A stretch of 64,000 bases of DNA. It comes from Blattamonas nauphoetae (lineage: Eukaryota > Preaxostyla > Oxymonadida). The DNA lies in NCBI GenBank assembly GCA_033064195.1, contig JARBJD010000008.1:1-64000 (forward strand), written 5' to 3'. Below the pieces are notes generated by a model that saw nothing but the letters and a program-made list of their open reading frames with translations, was not told the DNA's origin and did not search any database. Position 1 is the first letter of the stretch. Every line of letters starts with the position of its first letter. Shown piece by piece: positions 22,399-35,300 of the stretch. A program made the position numbers and the translations under genes.

Positions 22399-22920
22399 TG
22401 GATTTGTGTTTTGATTTTTTGCTCTTCCTTTGTCTTGTTTGGACAGTCGTTGGACACGCTTCTGGATGTCCCTCGTTCTGTTCCAGAAAGATTCTTGATT
22501 GGCTGAAATGCCAGATATGTCATGTTTTTGGTGAATGACTGCTCTATAATCTCTAAGCGATGAGAGAGGCCAAGTTTTCCACTCGAGAGTTGAAGTCGAT
22601 CGTCTTGTGGCTGTACGGAAATTCACATTTTATAGTGTTCATATTCTGTTTCTCCGAATGTCCTTTGGGAGAGCACGCACTCGAAATATGAATGATAAAG
22701 CGATGAGAATGTGTGAACTACATGAAACTTTCTTGGGGATCAGATCATGACTAATTTGCATCAAAACTAACTCAATGAAGAGAATAGTCAACAGGTGAAG
22801 TGTATCATGTGAATAGAAAGACAAAGAAAGACATGATGAATCCAGAAGCCCATACAACATGAATTCATCAACTCAGAAAAAAAAACCTCCAGTTCCGCTG
22901 ACTCATCACACACCAAGATC
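22399..22920 (-). other. Possible minus-strand exon(s), unassigned
   Basis: About 520 bp after the CEP44-like gene. Minus frames across 22219-22626 (FRTATRRSTSTLEWKTWPLS) and 22639-22860 (ALSFIFRVRALPKDIRRNRI) look moderately coding, but one overlaps the end of the CEP44-like gene and neither has a recognisable domain. They could be a terminal exon of a convergent gene or chance frames. Confidence 0.3.
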
Positions 22921-24144
22921 TCACCACGGATTCTGCATCCCCAATATCATCCCGCTGTCTGTATATGGCCCAGAATAATACGGATGGCGTGACTGATTTG
23001 TCTCTGGTGATGGAAGGACGGCGGTGACGTCTGTATAATCGTCTGTGTCGTGATAGAACGAGAGGGATGGTTGGTGAAGCTGTGGGGCATTTTGGGTGGC
23101 ATTCTTTTTGATTTTCTTGGCTCCATTCGATTTCGAGCGTTTTTGGCCGTGCCATCCTGGGGATACGGATGGAATCACCGAAACCAGCAAAAAGAGCATG
23201 CAAGGGAGGAGAGAGAACCCAAAATAGAAAAAGAAAAACGAGAGAGTGTATGGAAGACTGGAAAGAGTCAGAAAAATGGAGTGATTCAAACCACTGTTTT
23301 TCATTCGAATAGCAATGAAATAGTGCTTGCATGCTTTTCCGTCCGATCGGCGAGATCCCGATGCTTGTCAGGAGATTGTGAACTGAACGGGCAAACAGAA
23401 TTCCACAAGCGGAGAAGAGGCAGATCCCCAGAATGGTCACTTTGGTTCGCAGTTTCCGCTGGTTCTTTAATTTGGTCGACAGATATAGGAATCGGAATGA
23501 ATACACAGCAATTGACAAAGATAAGAGGAAGTGGAACAGGCAGGAGGTGATGGAGATAATCGTGTCTGGTGTCGATCCATATCTGGAGAACTGGAGATGA
23601 AAACAGAAAAAATGAATAAGAACGAGAGAGGGGACATAAAAGCGGAGATCGAGAACAAAAAATGAAGACTTATTAGAAGAAGGAGAGATGAATGTCAACA
23701 AAGATGTTGAACGAAGCGAGATCATAGCAACAAAAGCGGTGTTATCACTATAATTTCAAATCAGGAGGTGCATACATATGGGAGAGAGAGTATCACACTG
23801 ACCGTGAACAGTATGCCGACCAGTACGAAGAGAATTGTGGGAAACAGGCGATGAAAGAAGAACGAGTGGTGACTGGACACAATCGCTTTGAGTAACCAAA
23901 GAGAGAGACATTGCCATGCAAGATAGAAGAGATTCTGAAGCATTTGGTTGGCGAGGAAGGTGACAGTGAATCGATTGAATGGGAACGGGACACAGGTCAG
24001 GAGGGCGTAGAAGAACGAGTGTGAAAACATGATCAGAAAGAACGCGATTTTCCAGGTGCTCCGACGGCGTTTTTTGTTGTCAAAGTGGAAGACAGCCAGA
24101 GTTAGGAAGATCAGGGCGAGGATGAGATGTAGGGCAAAGAACAC
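22921..24144 (-). CDS. Multi-span membrane protein, possibly THH1/TOM1/TOM3-like
   Basis: Exon from about 24144 down to 23776, an intron of about 185 nt (23775 to about 23591, GTATG...CAG), a second exon to about 23295, a 37-nt intron (GTGGTTTGAATC...CCAG), then a last exon to TGA at 22921. The protein has about seven hydrophobic segments, e.g. HLILALIFLTLAVFHF, WKIAFFLIMFSHSFFYALLT, LFPTILFVLVGILFTVSVIL, IISITSCLFHFLLSLSIAVY and YTLSFFFFYFGFSLLPCMLF. It ends in a soluble tail (HDTDDYTDVTAVLPSPETNQ). The short loops, a W-K-IAFFL segment and the seven-helix layout resemble the THH1/TOM1/TOM3 group of membrane proteins, but a G-protein-coupled-receptor-like or other seven-span family is equally possible. 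A further upstream exon starting near 24340 (ATG; MKPDDPPHDLHRSSSPFF) is likely but its splice sites are unresolved. Confidence 0.55.
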
Positions 24145-25042
24145 AATGACCGGAACGGGAGAAGGAGCGAAAATGTCTAGTGAAATGGAGGTTAAGAGGT
24201 GTGAATTAAGAAAAAGTGGGCAGACTGGGAAGGATAGAGAGGATAAAGACTTGGACTAACAGGAAGGCGAGATAGGTAATGAAAACATAAAAAAGGGAGA
24301 AGACGAACGATGGAGATCATGAGGTGGATCATCAGGTTTCATAGGTTCCTGTGTGAGATGTTCATGACTTGACCCTTAATCGAAGAACGAGAAGTTGAAA
24401 AGCAAAATGGACCGAAACAATATTTATCTTGGGTTTTCTTGTCTTTCTTGAATATGGATTGATTTGAGCGATGTGGGATCGCCCTGGAGTCATCCAAACA
24501 CCTTGGAAGTTTAAAAAAAACAGTTGATAACTCTTTAAACAAGGAACGGGAGGAAACAGAAGTGAGAATGGAACCCCAGCGACTTTGAGTCCTTCCACAC
24601 AATCCACAAACCTCCTCCAAAACGCGAGTCGGCAGTGAACAGAGATGGAAGCAGTGCGTCGAATGAAGACGAGAATCAATCAGAACGGAATGAAGCCAGA
24701 AAGGAACGGGAACACGATGAGAGGACAAGAATGAACAACCAACTCCATCGCCAACAGCGAGCACGAACTCGCTGTCTCAAACCAAAACATGAGCGAATGG
24801 ATCCGAACAGAAACACTGATGTGCGTGATGTGTCATCGGAGATGTAACTTAAGAATCGAAAAGCAATGTTGAAGATACGAAGTGGCAATGACAATCAAGG
24901 GTGATGAAATTGCGCAGATCGAGTATGGTTGTGATATGGATTGGACACTGTCAGAGTCACTTTGATTTGGGAGTGGATATCACATGACAGGTCGAATGAG
25001 AATGAGAAGTGACCAGAATGCTCTGCTTGGAATTGTCTTCCG
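24145..25042. repeat. Possible 5' exon, then duplicated 3' flank of the receptor gene (copy 2)
   Basis: From 24545 to about 24790 the sequence repeats 5421-5665 almost base for base, marking the left edge of unit 2. The part before it (about 24260-24345) probably holds the first exon of the membrane-protein gene. Between 24790 and 25042 I see no gene. Confidence 0.6.
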
Positions 25043-25683
25043 TCAAGGATCCTTCATATCCATTCCAGACCCAACACGATTCTCGTCGGCGTGAGAAGAG
25101 AGGAACTCCCCAATTTCAGAAAGGGTTGGACGTTGGTTCGGATCAACTGAGGCGCAACGATGGATCAGAGAGATGAATTCTTCGTTCTCAAGTGATTCCA
25201 TTTTCGGTCCAATTCCTGTTCCCGATTGTCGTTGAGCATTCACTGCATCCAGTTCCCCAAACGGCACTTGGCCAGTCTCAATCTCCCACAAGATCAGGCC
25301 AAGACTAAAAACTGACGCTTTCGAACCATCCACTTGTCCCACAACTCCTCCCGCCAACACAACTTCAGGTGCTCGCCATCGAAGTCCATCCATTCCCGAC
25401 TTCTCTGTGTGTGCTTCTTGATTCATCTCAGCTGGCTGGTTCATGTCTTGCTCCAAGTTTGGGGGTGGTTGGGGATTCTGCATTTGAGTCAGAGCTGCTT
25501 CCTGTTCAGCTTCTTCTCGCGTCATTTGCAGTTTCAGTCGAACATTTCCAGATGTGTTAACCAGAATCCAGTGAGACGACAGTCGAGTCAGAACATCACT
25601 CGCTGGTCGGTGTGCGACAACCTGTTTCAATCCATTCACAATCTGAACTCCAACTCCTCGCTTCCAAATGTCTCGATGTTCTT

Positions 25684-28600
25684 GTACCAAACCGATGTTC
25701 CTCTGATAATGAGAAGTGGTCCGAAGTAAGGGGTCGGTCCAAATCGGACCAATGAGAACAAGAACACTTCAAAACCTAGAAGATTCTGGTCACCTTACAT
25801 TTTCCAATCATCAGGGCGAGCCCATGAAGAAAGGGACTGTCGCAATGCGACGAAAGAGGAAACAAAAAACTTATATGCTTGCAACAGAAAATCCTCAACG
25901 AGGAACAAAAAACTGTTGTAAGTCTTTGTAAAGAGAGTTCCAAAGGGAACTGGTAAACTGGTCCCCTGCCCCTCGCGGCTTGTGGTAGCAGGTCATCAAG
26001 AGGAACCTCGGTTTGGTACAAGCACCGCCCTTCCAGTAGGTGCTGTTCAAACCTCGGTCCCTCTGATAATGAGACTTGAAAGGAACAGAAAGAAAACAAG
26101 TGATAGATGAGCTGAAAAGAAAAGGCATCCATTGTCTTGGGTTTTACTCTTTGGACCATGCTCGTTAGAGAGACCGTGACTCCCTTCGAAAGGGCTGCCA
26201 CAGGCCGCTGAGTTGTCTTGACGCTATGATGACGCGGAGAGACTTCTGCTGCGACAGGCGCGAAGCGCGAACGGGAACAAACAGAGATCCTCACCGTTAA
26301 GATGGCAAGTGGATTCGTCATGAGAGTGCAACAACCTGCCTGCACGGTTGTGGAGAAGCACAGAGTGGACGGTAGTTCTGATATCTGGAGCTCTTGGTTC
26401 AGACATTTTCTTGTTCCAAATCTGTCGCGATGACGCGGCCGCTCGCTTTGATGCCGAACATCGTCATCCTTTCAAACGAATCAGCTCAAAGTTTGTCTTC
26501 TCCCTACGACTTTAGTGGCGGTGAACAAATCTCCCCTCCAATGGAGACTCCTTCCCTGTCCGTTGAACGTGTGGGGAGTACTTGTCGTTGTGTCCTTCTT
26601 CCCAAATTATTGCTGCAACGGAATGGCCTTGAAATGTGGCAAGTCGCCAACACTGTGAATGTGTCCCTCCATCACACCAGCTATGTAGTGATCATCACAT
26701 CTTTTCTGTGAAACAACTGGTTCTGTTGACATTGCGATTTCCACAGTTTTCCCGATAGATAGTATCTTGTTTCACTCTCTCCCTGGGCGTGGAATCGAAA
26801 GGTGGAGAATGTTTGTCCGCCTTTGATTCCAAGACTGCGTGTAGTGATCCTGGTCCTGTCGACGAAGTGCTTATCCGGGACATGTTGAGCATTCCTGTCG
26901 TCTGGTGATCTCTCAGTGTGGTTCTTGACAACATAACAACCAGAATTAATGACGGAATTGTGATGTTGTTGACTATCTAGACTATGTCAATTAAAATGGA
27001 TGGAAATCGCAGTCGGAAAGGGAGTCTCAGCCGTTTTCATGAATTGTGGTTCTTCGGAGAAGATGACAGTGTGGAGGATTCAGTCTTGATATGGCTCCGT
27101 TGATGATATCGGTGAGGTGAGTCGGATATATGGGGTGAGAGCGATAATCAATTCGTCCAACTTGAAAAGAAGGTAATGTCTTTAATCAGAGCAATTCCCG
27201 ATGCCACGAGATTGGGCTCCAACTTGGGATGGTGAGCGAGTGAATCGTTGAGGAATTCGACGATAGTGTTTATTCCGCCACAGCGACTTAGAACTTGATG
27301 GACTCCTCGCCATCTTTGACATCGTTGTATCGAGTTTGCGCCCTATGCCATATTTCTGCATTTTAATATTGACTTTATTGTCGCTGACGTTTCTGCGATG
27401 TCTTGACATCGAAAACTTTGATGCTTGTCGAACGGAGGTAATTTCGAGATGAATACGGTTGGGACGCCACTTCCCTTTGCCTTGATGTTGCCATCTCACT
27501 TTTGCTGATTTATGGCTGGCAGATTCCGTTGTACTGAGATGGCAGCTGTCACTATCGTCTCGGAGTTGTCAATCATTGATGACGGATTACCATGGTTGAG
27601 CCTCTTGACGGGGAGGCTGGGAATGGGTGTCAACTTTGTGCGTTTCCCCCCTGCGCTTGACCGAATGGATGACCCAAAAGCAACTGGAACTTGAGTTGCG
27701 TGGCTATGAGCTTGCAGTTCTCTCCAAACGTTTTCTTCCTCCGATCGGCATCATTTGAATCTTGTGGACTTCATCTTGCTCTCAACGAAGGTCTGGACAA
27801 TCGCAACTGGTACTTGAGTTGCCGCACATGTCGTTCAGGTTTGATTCTGATCTCCTTCCTTCGGAGATTGCTATCATTTGTGACGTTTTGTTGAACCAGG
27901 CAATCTTCGTGATGAATTGACACATCAGTGTCTGGTGACGTGATCGACAGTGGGCTGTCGTGGTTAGCGAGTAATATTTCCCCGGATTTCCGTCGATAGT
28001 GCCACAGAGCTGAAAAATGGGAATAGTACATTCGCGATGATTCCAGGAATAGATTTGGAATATATGAGGCTGCTGCCCGGGCCGTCACTCCAACTGTGAC
28101 GAAAGGCTCGACATTTCCTTGCGTGAAATTCTTTCCGCTATCTGTATGAACAAAATCAACATGTCTCGGTGTTGGACAGGCGAGAGTATAGTTCTCAACA
28201 ATCTTGAAGACTGAGTATGGCCCATGAGCGATGATGCCCGAAATAAACTGAATATGTGAGAAACTGCTGTCCGAGTTGATGAGAATATCTTGCTTTCAGG
28301 CGATACCGAACAATCGAGGCAATCGTATCGTGGGCTCGCTTCATTGTTTCGGGAGTGATTATACTTTGATGGGAAGACACCAGGGGAAGACAGTGTGAGA
28401 GTTACTGTCGGAGGAATCATCATCTGGTAGCACTGCCTATTCGGCTTCCCCCCAATTTCGAAAAGAGGAACGGATGAAGGATCCGATTGGTAATAGAGTG
28501 TTATTTTGATATTCTTGTCTCTAGGAACGACTCAACGGGATCCAAGTGTGTTGTTTGGAACATTTTATCTTGCTGAACCGGGGTTCACTAGGAAGCTATA

Positions 28601-30158
28601 TCGACCTCCCATTTAAACGGTGTTTCAACGAAACGTTTCCAATATTGTCATTCAACGTCAAATCGAGTCTGATTGTCGAGCTGAAGGGGGGCTTTAATAA
28701 GCGAAGGATGATGTTCGTATTTTGGGCTGATTTATCGGTTCTAATCTTGTGAAGATTGTTTAGGTCGGTCCACAACCCGTTTAGCGCAACGTTAAGACCA
28801 CTAGATGCCCCTCGCTTGACGGCATTGCGAGTTGTGAACCCCTGCTTGGATCAAGACGATCGGGGAATTCAAAAGGGTTTTATCACTACTTGCCGGATAA
28901 TAAATGGTCCATCGCTGATTTCTTTAACTGTTGGAGGGATTGTTAATCCGCGGTTTCATTCCGATCGCTTCTCCGTGAAATCTTGAAGAATGGTATTGAC
29001 TCTTCTGGGGTCTCCGTCACTCAACTATTAACTGGATGTGATGCTCGGTAGGATCAAGATAGCTGCATCAACTATTCAGGATGATCGTCCGCAAATTAAT
29101 GACTTGATTTATGAGGGTGGTGAAATACTCACTATTTGTAAAGATGCTGTGAAGATTCTGCTCGATTTCGGTCGCTTATCCCCCCATTCTCCTTAAAGTC
29201 GACTGCGACGTATCTCCCCCAAATCGAGGAGTTTTTCTGTTTCGTGATGTCTCGATTGTTATCACCCCATGACATCATGACCGGGGAGTGTAACAGTCTC
29301 GGCACGTGGAACTGGACACCTTGAGCACTTGTAGATGGTGCCATGTCAGCTAAGAGCGAATCTGGATACTTTCAACCGCCTGGAAAAGTGGACGCTGCGG
29401 GAGGCATTTGTCCTGCAATCGCCACCACCGGATTTGGTTGATACGCCCCTAATCATAAACGGGGTGCCTCCTGTCTGGTTTGTTTTGCTCGGAGCAGGAT
29501 TGTTGGACTGATTGTCATCGATTGAGTCGGATGCTGTGTCTGGCCGACGAGAGCACGCCGAAGTACCGGAGTTGGGTGCTTGTGAATTGTACTTGTTATA
29601 TCTTCGAACCTTCCTCCTCTGCAAGTAATTCGAACGCCTTTGAGATTGATCGGACAATCGCTTTGTCTTCTCCAACTTTCTTGCGAGCCTGGAAAGTGGT
29701 TGCAACTTCATTCAGAATTTAGAGAGATTCTGGTGAGTGGAGGCTGGAACTTCGTCAGAAGAGATACTCGTCGATTCTGAAGAGGTCGTTTGATCGTGAT
29801 TCAAATCGTCGCCCAGAGTGTTGGTGCTTCAAGCTTTGAGTCCATTGTTGCGATATATTCAATGGATGACGAGTGCGAGATTAGTGTTGTGGGAGAGGAA
29901 CGTGATAAGACGACTGAACAGTTTTAATCTTCGTTTCGTTTGTCAGAAGAAATGTCGTCGATTCTTCGCCTCGTTGGCAATTTATGTTTAGTTGAGTAAG
30001 ATGTCGCATAATTTCGAGAAAGGCGTTCGTGCAGGGGGAAGGAAAACATCTGAAGTGTTCATAATCATTGTGTTCAATTTAGACCGACCCCTTACTTCGG
30101 ACCACTTCTCATTATCAGAGGGACCGAGGTTTGAACAGCACCTACTGGAAGGGCGGTG
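25684..30158 (-). mobile_element. DIRS-like (tyrosine-recombinase) retroelement fossil, 4475 bp
   Basis: The limits come from the receptor gene: CTT remains on both sides (25681-25683 and 30159-30161) and is present once in the unit-1 paralogue. The termini are inverted repeats sharing a core of roughly 80-95 bp (CCTCTGATAATGAGAAGTGG onward), but the outermost bases differ: GTACCAAACC on the left and the inverse of CACCGCCCTTCC on the right. An internal block at 26001-26073 fuses copies of both outer ends around a central AAG. Inverted terminal repeats with unequal tips plus an internal complementary region joining both tips are the hallmark of DIRS elements, where the triplet marks the circle junction. 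The internal block lies near the 25.7-kb end, so the 5' end is at 30158. A basic, gag-like minus-strand frame lies at 29346-29711. The rest is degenerate with no single long frame, so it is old and broken many times. Confidence 0.75.
26001..26073. repeat. Internal complementary region of the DIRS-like element
   Basis: Contains the inverse of the left tip (GGTTTGGTAC, 26010-26019), then AAG (26020-26022), then the right tip (CACCGCCCTTCC from 26023), continuing into CCTCTGATAATGAG of the terminal repeats. In DIRS elements this region templates completion of the ends and gives a junction of both termini. The match here is direct sequence observation; the mechanism is known for the family. Confidence 0.75.
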
Positions 30159-31959
30159 CTTTGTGAAGCACACTGTAAAGCGTCGAATCCATCCGAGCAG
30201 TCGACAGCTCAAAGTCTCCACTGCACGCCATCACTTCTCCAAGCTGTGATGGATCCTGTTGCATTGTGTCATTCTCAGGTCTGTTCTCTTTGTCGGAATT
30301 CAACGAAGAAGCATGATTGTCATCAGTTCGAATCACTCCATTCGAGCAATCCACTCCAAACTCTTCCACTTTCTCAACTTCTAATGGTTCTTGGGGTTCC
30401 ATCTCGTTCTGAGCTGGTTCAGCACTCTTCTGCTGTCGTCGTCGGAGCAGAACGATGACGATGATGGCCAGCACAAGAGCAATCAGCAGACATCCAACCA
30501 GCGGAAGGAGCCAGCTCAGCAGTTTCTTCGTTTCGGGTGACAACGCTTTCTTGTCATCTTTGCCAGGTGCAACAAACGACGATTTCGGGATGTGGAATGT
30601 GACTGTCTTGTTCATCCAGACTGTTGTTGCTGTTGCACTTCCTTCTGTCGGCACAACTGACTTGATGGTGTATGTCGTGTCGTGTGTCAGAATTCGATCC
30701 TCACCCACAACACGGAAGTTCTCGCTTTCTCCTTCGATCGACGTTCCGACAACTGCAACTGTGATCGTCACATCTCTTCCTTCTTCTTCCACAACAATGT
30801 CGTACGATTCACTCACTTCCTGATCGAATAGCAGGATGACAAAAGCGAACGGCTGACTTGTGTCGGTCAGGTGGGCAGTGGAGGCGAGGAGTGTTGGTGG
30901 CTGATCGGGTGTGGTGAAGGAGAGGAAGGACGGTGTTTTTTCGAGGTGAAAGATCCACGCTTCGGCGGTGATTGTGATGGCGTTGGACTCTGACGACGAC
31001 GGCACCACACCCACAATCGAAGTGATCGTGTATGCTGTCGAGAACTTCAGATTCAGATTCGACGACGGCAGAAGCAAGCCAACCCCATTCACAAATTGCA
31101 GTTCTCCTGTCAGCTCAGTGCTTCCCTCTGATTCGTTCAGTGTCACTTCATATATCTGCGATTCGAGTGGAACTTTCCCCTTCACACTCAGATCAATTCT
31201 CCTCGACACTCCATCAAGCTTCGCTTCCACTTTGTGTGTCAGGTACGGTCTCAGCGTGTTGAAGGCATCGTGGTCCACTCGAGTGTAGGTGAGGATGGAT
31301 GTGTCAGGATCGAATATTGTTGCATACATTCCCATGCTGTTCGTTAAGGGAATGACTATATCGCATCAAGCAAAACGACTAAAACGCATCAAATCTTGAT
31401 CAGCCCTTTTCATCTTCAAAACCACTGATCCCGAAGTCGATGAAATTTTCTGTATCGAATGCTGACATCCTTCGTCAGCGGATCGCAGAGACGATTTCAA
31501 GTACAATTTCGTCAACCCATTCTGAGGACGGCGTGCTCATTACATCAGATGCATCATAGTCTGAGGTTTGGCGTGATCTTCACAACGTCTTCGACTCCTC
31601 ATCATCTGATACTCCACGCCTCGCATGCGACTCACACGATCGTTCAAGTTGGGTGAAAAAGCTGACGGGTTGTGACTGGGACAGATCGTGAAATGGGATG
31701 CAGCATCGACAGACACGCAATCGACAACAGGCTCAGTCGTCTCTTGCGATTCAGCTCGGTTCGTTTGTGAGCTGCAGTGCTGTGCTTGAGCGCAGTCTTG
31801 TTCTGATCGGGGACTTTGTGTTTGGAGAGGAGGACGATGTGGAGTTGTGTGGATATGTGTCAGTTGGCCACAGGCTGGTCTGGTTCTGTCCATCCTGCCA
31901 GTCCAGACTCACAAATGAACACATACAGACCCTGTCGAGTTGGGGCGAGTTCGATTTGA

Positions 31960-32331
31960 CGAATGGGGAACCATCGGAAGCAGATTGTCGTTTTGACTGA
32001 GCAAGGTTGTGCCTCCGCAGACAGAGCTGATGAAACATCTCGAGTTCGTGCTCCCTCTCTTCTCGACACACCCTCAGCCGATCATCGCAGTCCAGTCAGC
32101 GAGTCTGTCTCTGATTGATTGTGTCGTGATGTCGATCGACTCAACTAAAACAGAAAGTTCGCTGTTGTCGTTCCACACATCTCTTATATCGATGACGGAG
32201 AGTGTTTGTCTGAGTGTGTCTCGTCTTGTTGCTCAGAACCTGCTCCTCAACCAACCGCTCGTCTTCATCCGATCCACTGCAGAACTCCCACCACTCATGG
32301 ATTCTCTGTCCACTAGCCATTCGAACATGCT
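31960..32331 (+). pseudogene. Surface-protein-like gene fragment, tandem copy a
   Basis: A plus frame (VVPPQTELMKHLEFVLPLFS, IIAVQSASLSLIDCVVMSID) matches, with substitutions, the frame at about 36055-36310 (VVPPHTVLMKNLEFVLTLFS, IITVMSAHLFRIDCVSKSID-like). The Leu/Ser-rich beta pattern with a single Cys per turn resembles the N-terminal beta-helix of the receptor family. The GGG-TIR element E1 is inserted immediately after copy a. Both copies are fragments without start or stop context. Confidence 0.5.
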
Positions 32332-32340
32332 CACACAAAC

Positions 32341-35300
32341 GGGTAGGTCTAGACTCAGATCCGGAAAAGTCTACACGCAGATCTGAAAAAAAGTCTAGGC
32401 GCAGATCTCCAGGTCTACACGCAGATCTGACTTTTCTGTCATAATTTTTCACAATGGAACATCTAAAAAGAGAGAGAGTGACGTGAAAAGCAAAGAAGGT
32501 GATAGTGAACTCGCTTTTTTTTGAAATTGTTACATTGATGTGAAATCAGAGTTGATCTCACCCACGAAGGAAGAAATCTGACTCTGAGGCGATGACAATG
32601 TCTTTCCGGTCCATCCCCTCTCGACGTCGCCTTCTGCCTCCGTTTCAGTTCTTTGTTCCGCGTCCAGAGCTACGCTTGTAACAAAAGACTGACCAATTGT
32701 CAAACAATCCCGGTCCACACACGAGGCGGGCCTGTGAGTGGAGAAGAGTGTTTGGAGCTTCTGTTGGAGAGTGTCCAGAGAGCGCAGAGGATCGAGGTGA
32801 GGTGTGGGATCTGCTGGATGATACGCGCGGTCACAGTGGAGCGAGATTGAGGGAGAGAATGCCTGCTGCCTCTTCCTTCTTTCCTTTCTGCGAGAGCGGA
32901 TGAGGAGGGAGAGGAGCAAACAGATTGTCTGATGTGGGGCTGCTGGATGACAGATAACTTGTGAGGTGGATGGAGGGGATGAGGGAGCTGATGCAGGAGA
33001 GTCAGGGTGGGACGAACTGGGAGTTGGGAGTGGACTGTTCGGTTCGCCTAGCAGGGTAATGAGCTCGAGGCGGAAGGAGCCAAGAATGGATGAGTGAGCA
33101 ACTGTCCACAGATGCCTGCGAGGCGGTGAGTTGTTGGCTTGCTCCTCGTTCGGATTAGAATGGAGATGAGAGAAGCAGAAGAAGCGGAGTATGGACGAGA
33201 GAGAACTTGTGTGTGTGTGTAAACACCTTCATATGGGCGGTTGTGATTGGGAGAGTTAGAATGATGGAATGTGACGACGGAGGGGGACAACATGTGTCCA
33301 TGTTGGAGAATAAGCGTATCGTTCTCTTCTGACAGTTCAAACGGAAGGGAGAGGGCGACGAGCGAGAGAAGCGTCGTTCCAAGTGTCTCGTCTCTGTTCA
33401 GTGCTGCATTGGGCGAACCCGAAGCTGGCGGGTTGAACTGCGTGAAGCCCTTTCTCAGAAGATGGTCGACCATCGGAAGGTCGTCTGAGGTCAGCGTGAA
33501 CATTTCGTGTGGGCAGAGGTTGAGGAGAGTGGAGAGAGGAGAGGGAGCTGAAGCCGCCTGTTGCGGGGTCGGCGAGGGAGGGATGAAGAGACTTGCAGGG
33601 TTGTCCGTTCGGTTGTAGATGTTCTGTGAGATTGGAGTGAACGAGAATGTGGAAGATGGACCGAAGCTGTTTTCGTGTCGGCTGTCGCTTGTGGTGGAGA
33701 AGGCAGACACAACTGAAGAGATGATTGTCTGGGCGAGACCCACACCTTCCTCTCCGCAGAAGGGAAGAGGTAGCAGATGCCGTTTGCTGACGAGGTGGTC
33801 AGAGATGGAGTAGCCATGGTCGACGAAGAACGACTGCGACGAGGGACGGCGTCGAGAGAGGAGGCGAGACGAGAAGTCTGCGTTGAAGAAGATGCTGTCG
33901 TCAAACAGAGGCACACTCGTGTCCACCAACACTGTCTCGTGTTTGGGGGCTGCAGGCGAGACAGGAAGCAGGTTGTCAAACTGGACAGAAGTGGTGTCGA
34001 TGAGAAGAGGAGAGTCGCTCGGAGTAAGTTTTGGAGTGTTCTTGGAAGATGTTGTGAAAGAGGCGCATGAGGACGAGGATCGCGCGGAGGTGGCTGTTTC
34101 ACGCACCGATCCTTCTTCTCCACCTCCTGTCTCCCTAAAATGCTCTTTTTCACAATTTCGTCGTCATTGTCATTTGTTTCCGAGTGATGCTCTGGTTCCT
34201 TGTCCGGCTGATGATCGATGCTGTCTCCTTTCTCTCCTTCATATTCCAGTTGGTCTTCAAACTCTTCCTCCTGTCCATATTGTTCTTCGGGTTTTTATTC
34301 TTCCAATACTTCCTCTTTTTCTTCTGAAGAGAGTGACTTCCTAGATTCTGAGGGTGAGATTTTGATTCCCAACTTTACTTCGAACTCCGGGACAATTTGC
34401 TTGATTTTAATCTCTCCCTTGATTTGACTGAGTGTTTGCTGTGTTCTTCTTTTTCTACTTTCAATTCTGTTCCTTCTGCTTGTTCATCGTCTTCAAATTG
34501 ATCGTCGGCTTCTGCTTGTTCATCCGCTGCTTCTACAAACTCCTCATCGTCTTCATCATTTTGATCGTTTTCTTGCAGCTCGTTTTCTTCATCATTTGAT
34601 TCTTCTTTTTGGGCTAGTGCACCAAACGAGCTTGTTTTGACATCACTTTCGATTTCTTCGATTTAACTTTGTCTTCTTCGTAATCGTCCACGTCTTCAGC
34701 TTTTCCATCATCTTTCTCCTGCAAATCTTCATGTTCAGATTCAGCTTGCTCATTTTCAGGACCGGCAGCGTCAGGATCTTCATCGTCGAGATGTTCGCTT
34801 TCGACAACTTCATCATTCTTGGTTTCTTCCCCTGGGGTATTCTGTTAAGAACCGGGATCTTCGTCCATTTCTTCATACTGTTTTTCAGCATTTTTGTCTT
34901 TGTGTTCGAGTTGCTCATTTTCTGGTTGGATGTCATCGGCATCTCCATCGTCTTGTTCACCCTCATCTTCAACTGCCTCTTCCTATTCGTCTTCAGTATT
35001 GTCGTTTTATTCATCTTCTTCCATTTCGCCAGTTGGTTCAGGTTCGTTTTCTTCAACGTTTTCATTCTCTCCCACGCTTCGTGTTTCGTCTTTCTCATTA
35101 TCTGCCTGTTCAAATTCTCCTTCGATGTCCTCATCAACCTCAACTTAGTCGTCTTCATCCCCTTCCCTTTTGTGTCCTTCGCGTCGTCGCCTTTCTTGGT
35201 CATTCTCACAATTTCGGAAAGTTTTTGCCTTTTGGCGTTCTGCATCAATTCTTCTTCTTTTCTGCAAGTAGAAATTCTCAGTTGTGAGCGGATTCGATGA

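Noticed and set aside
25684-30158. LINE or plain LTR retrotransposon
   Set aside because: The terminal repeats are inverted rather than direct, there is no poly-A end, and the internal tip-to-tip block is specific to DIRS-like elements.
33048-34106. Transposase in the GGG-TIR elements
   Set aside because: The long frames are Ser/Pro-rich or acidic without DDE, zinc-knuckle or other transposase motifs.
34731-35300. 189-codon hydrophobic protein
   Set aside because: It is the antisense shadow of the Glu/Asp/Lys-rich cargo of E1 (mirrored at 41273-41842 in E2).
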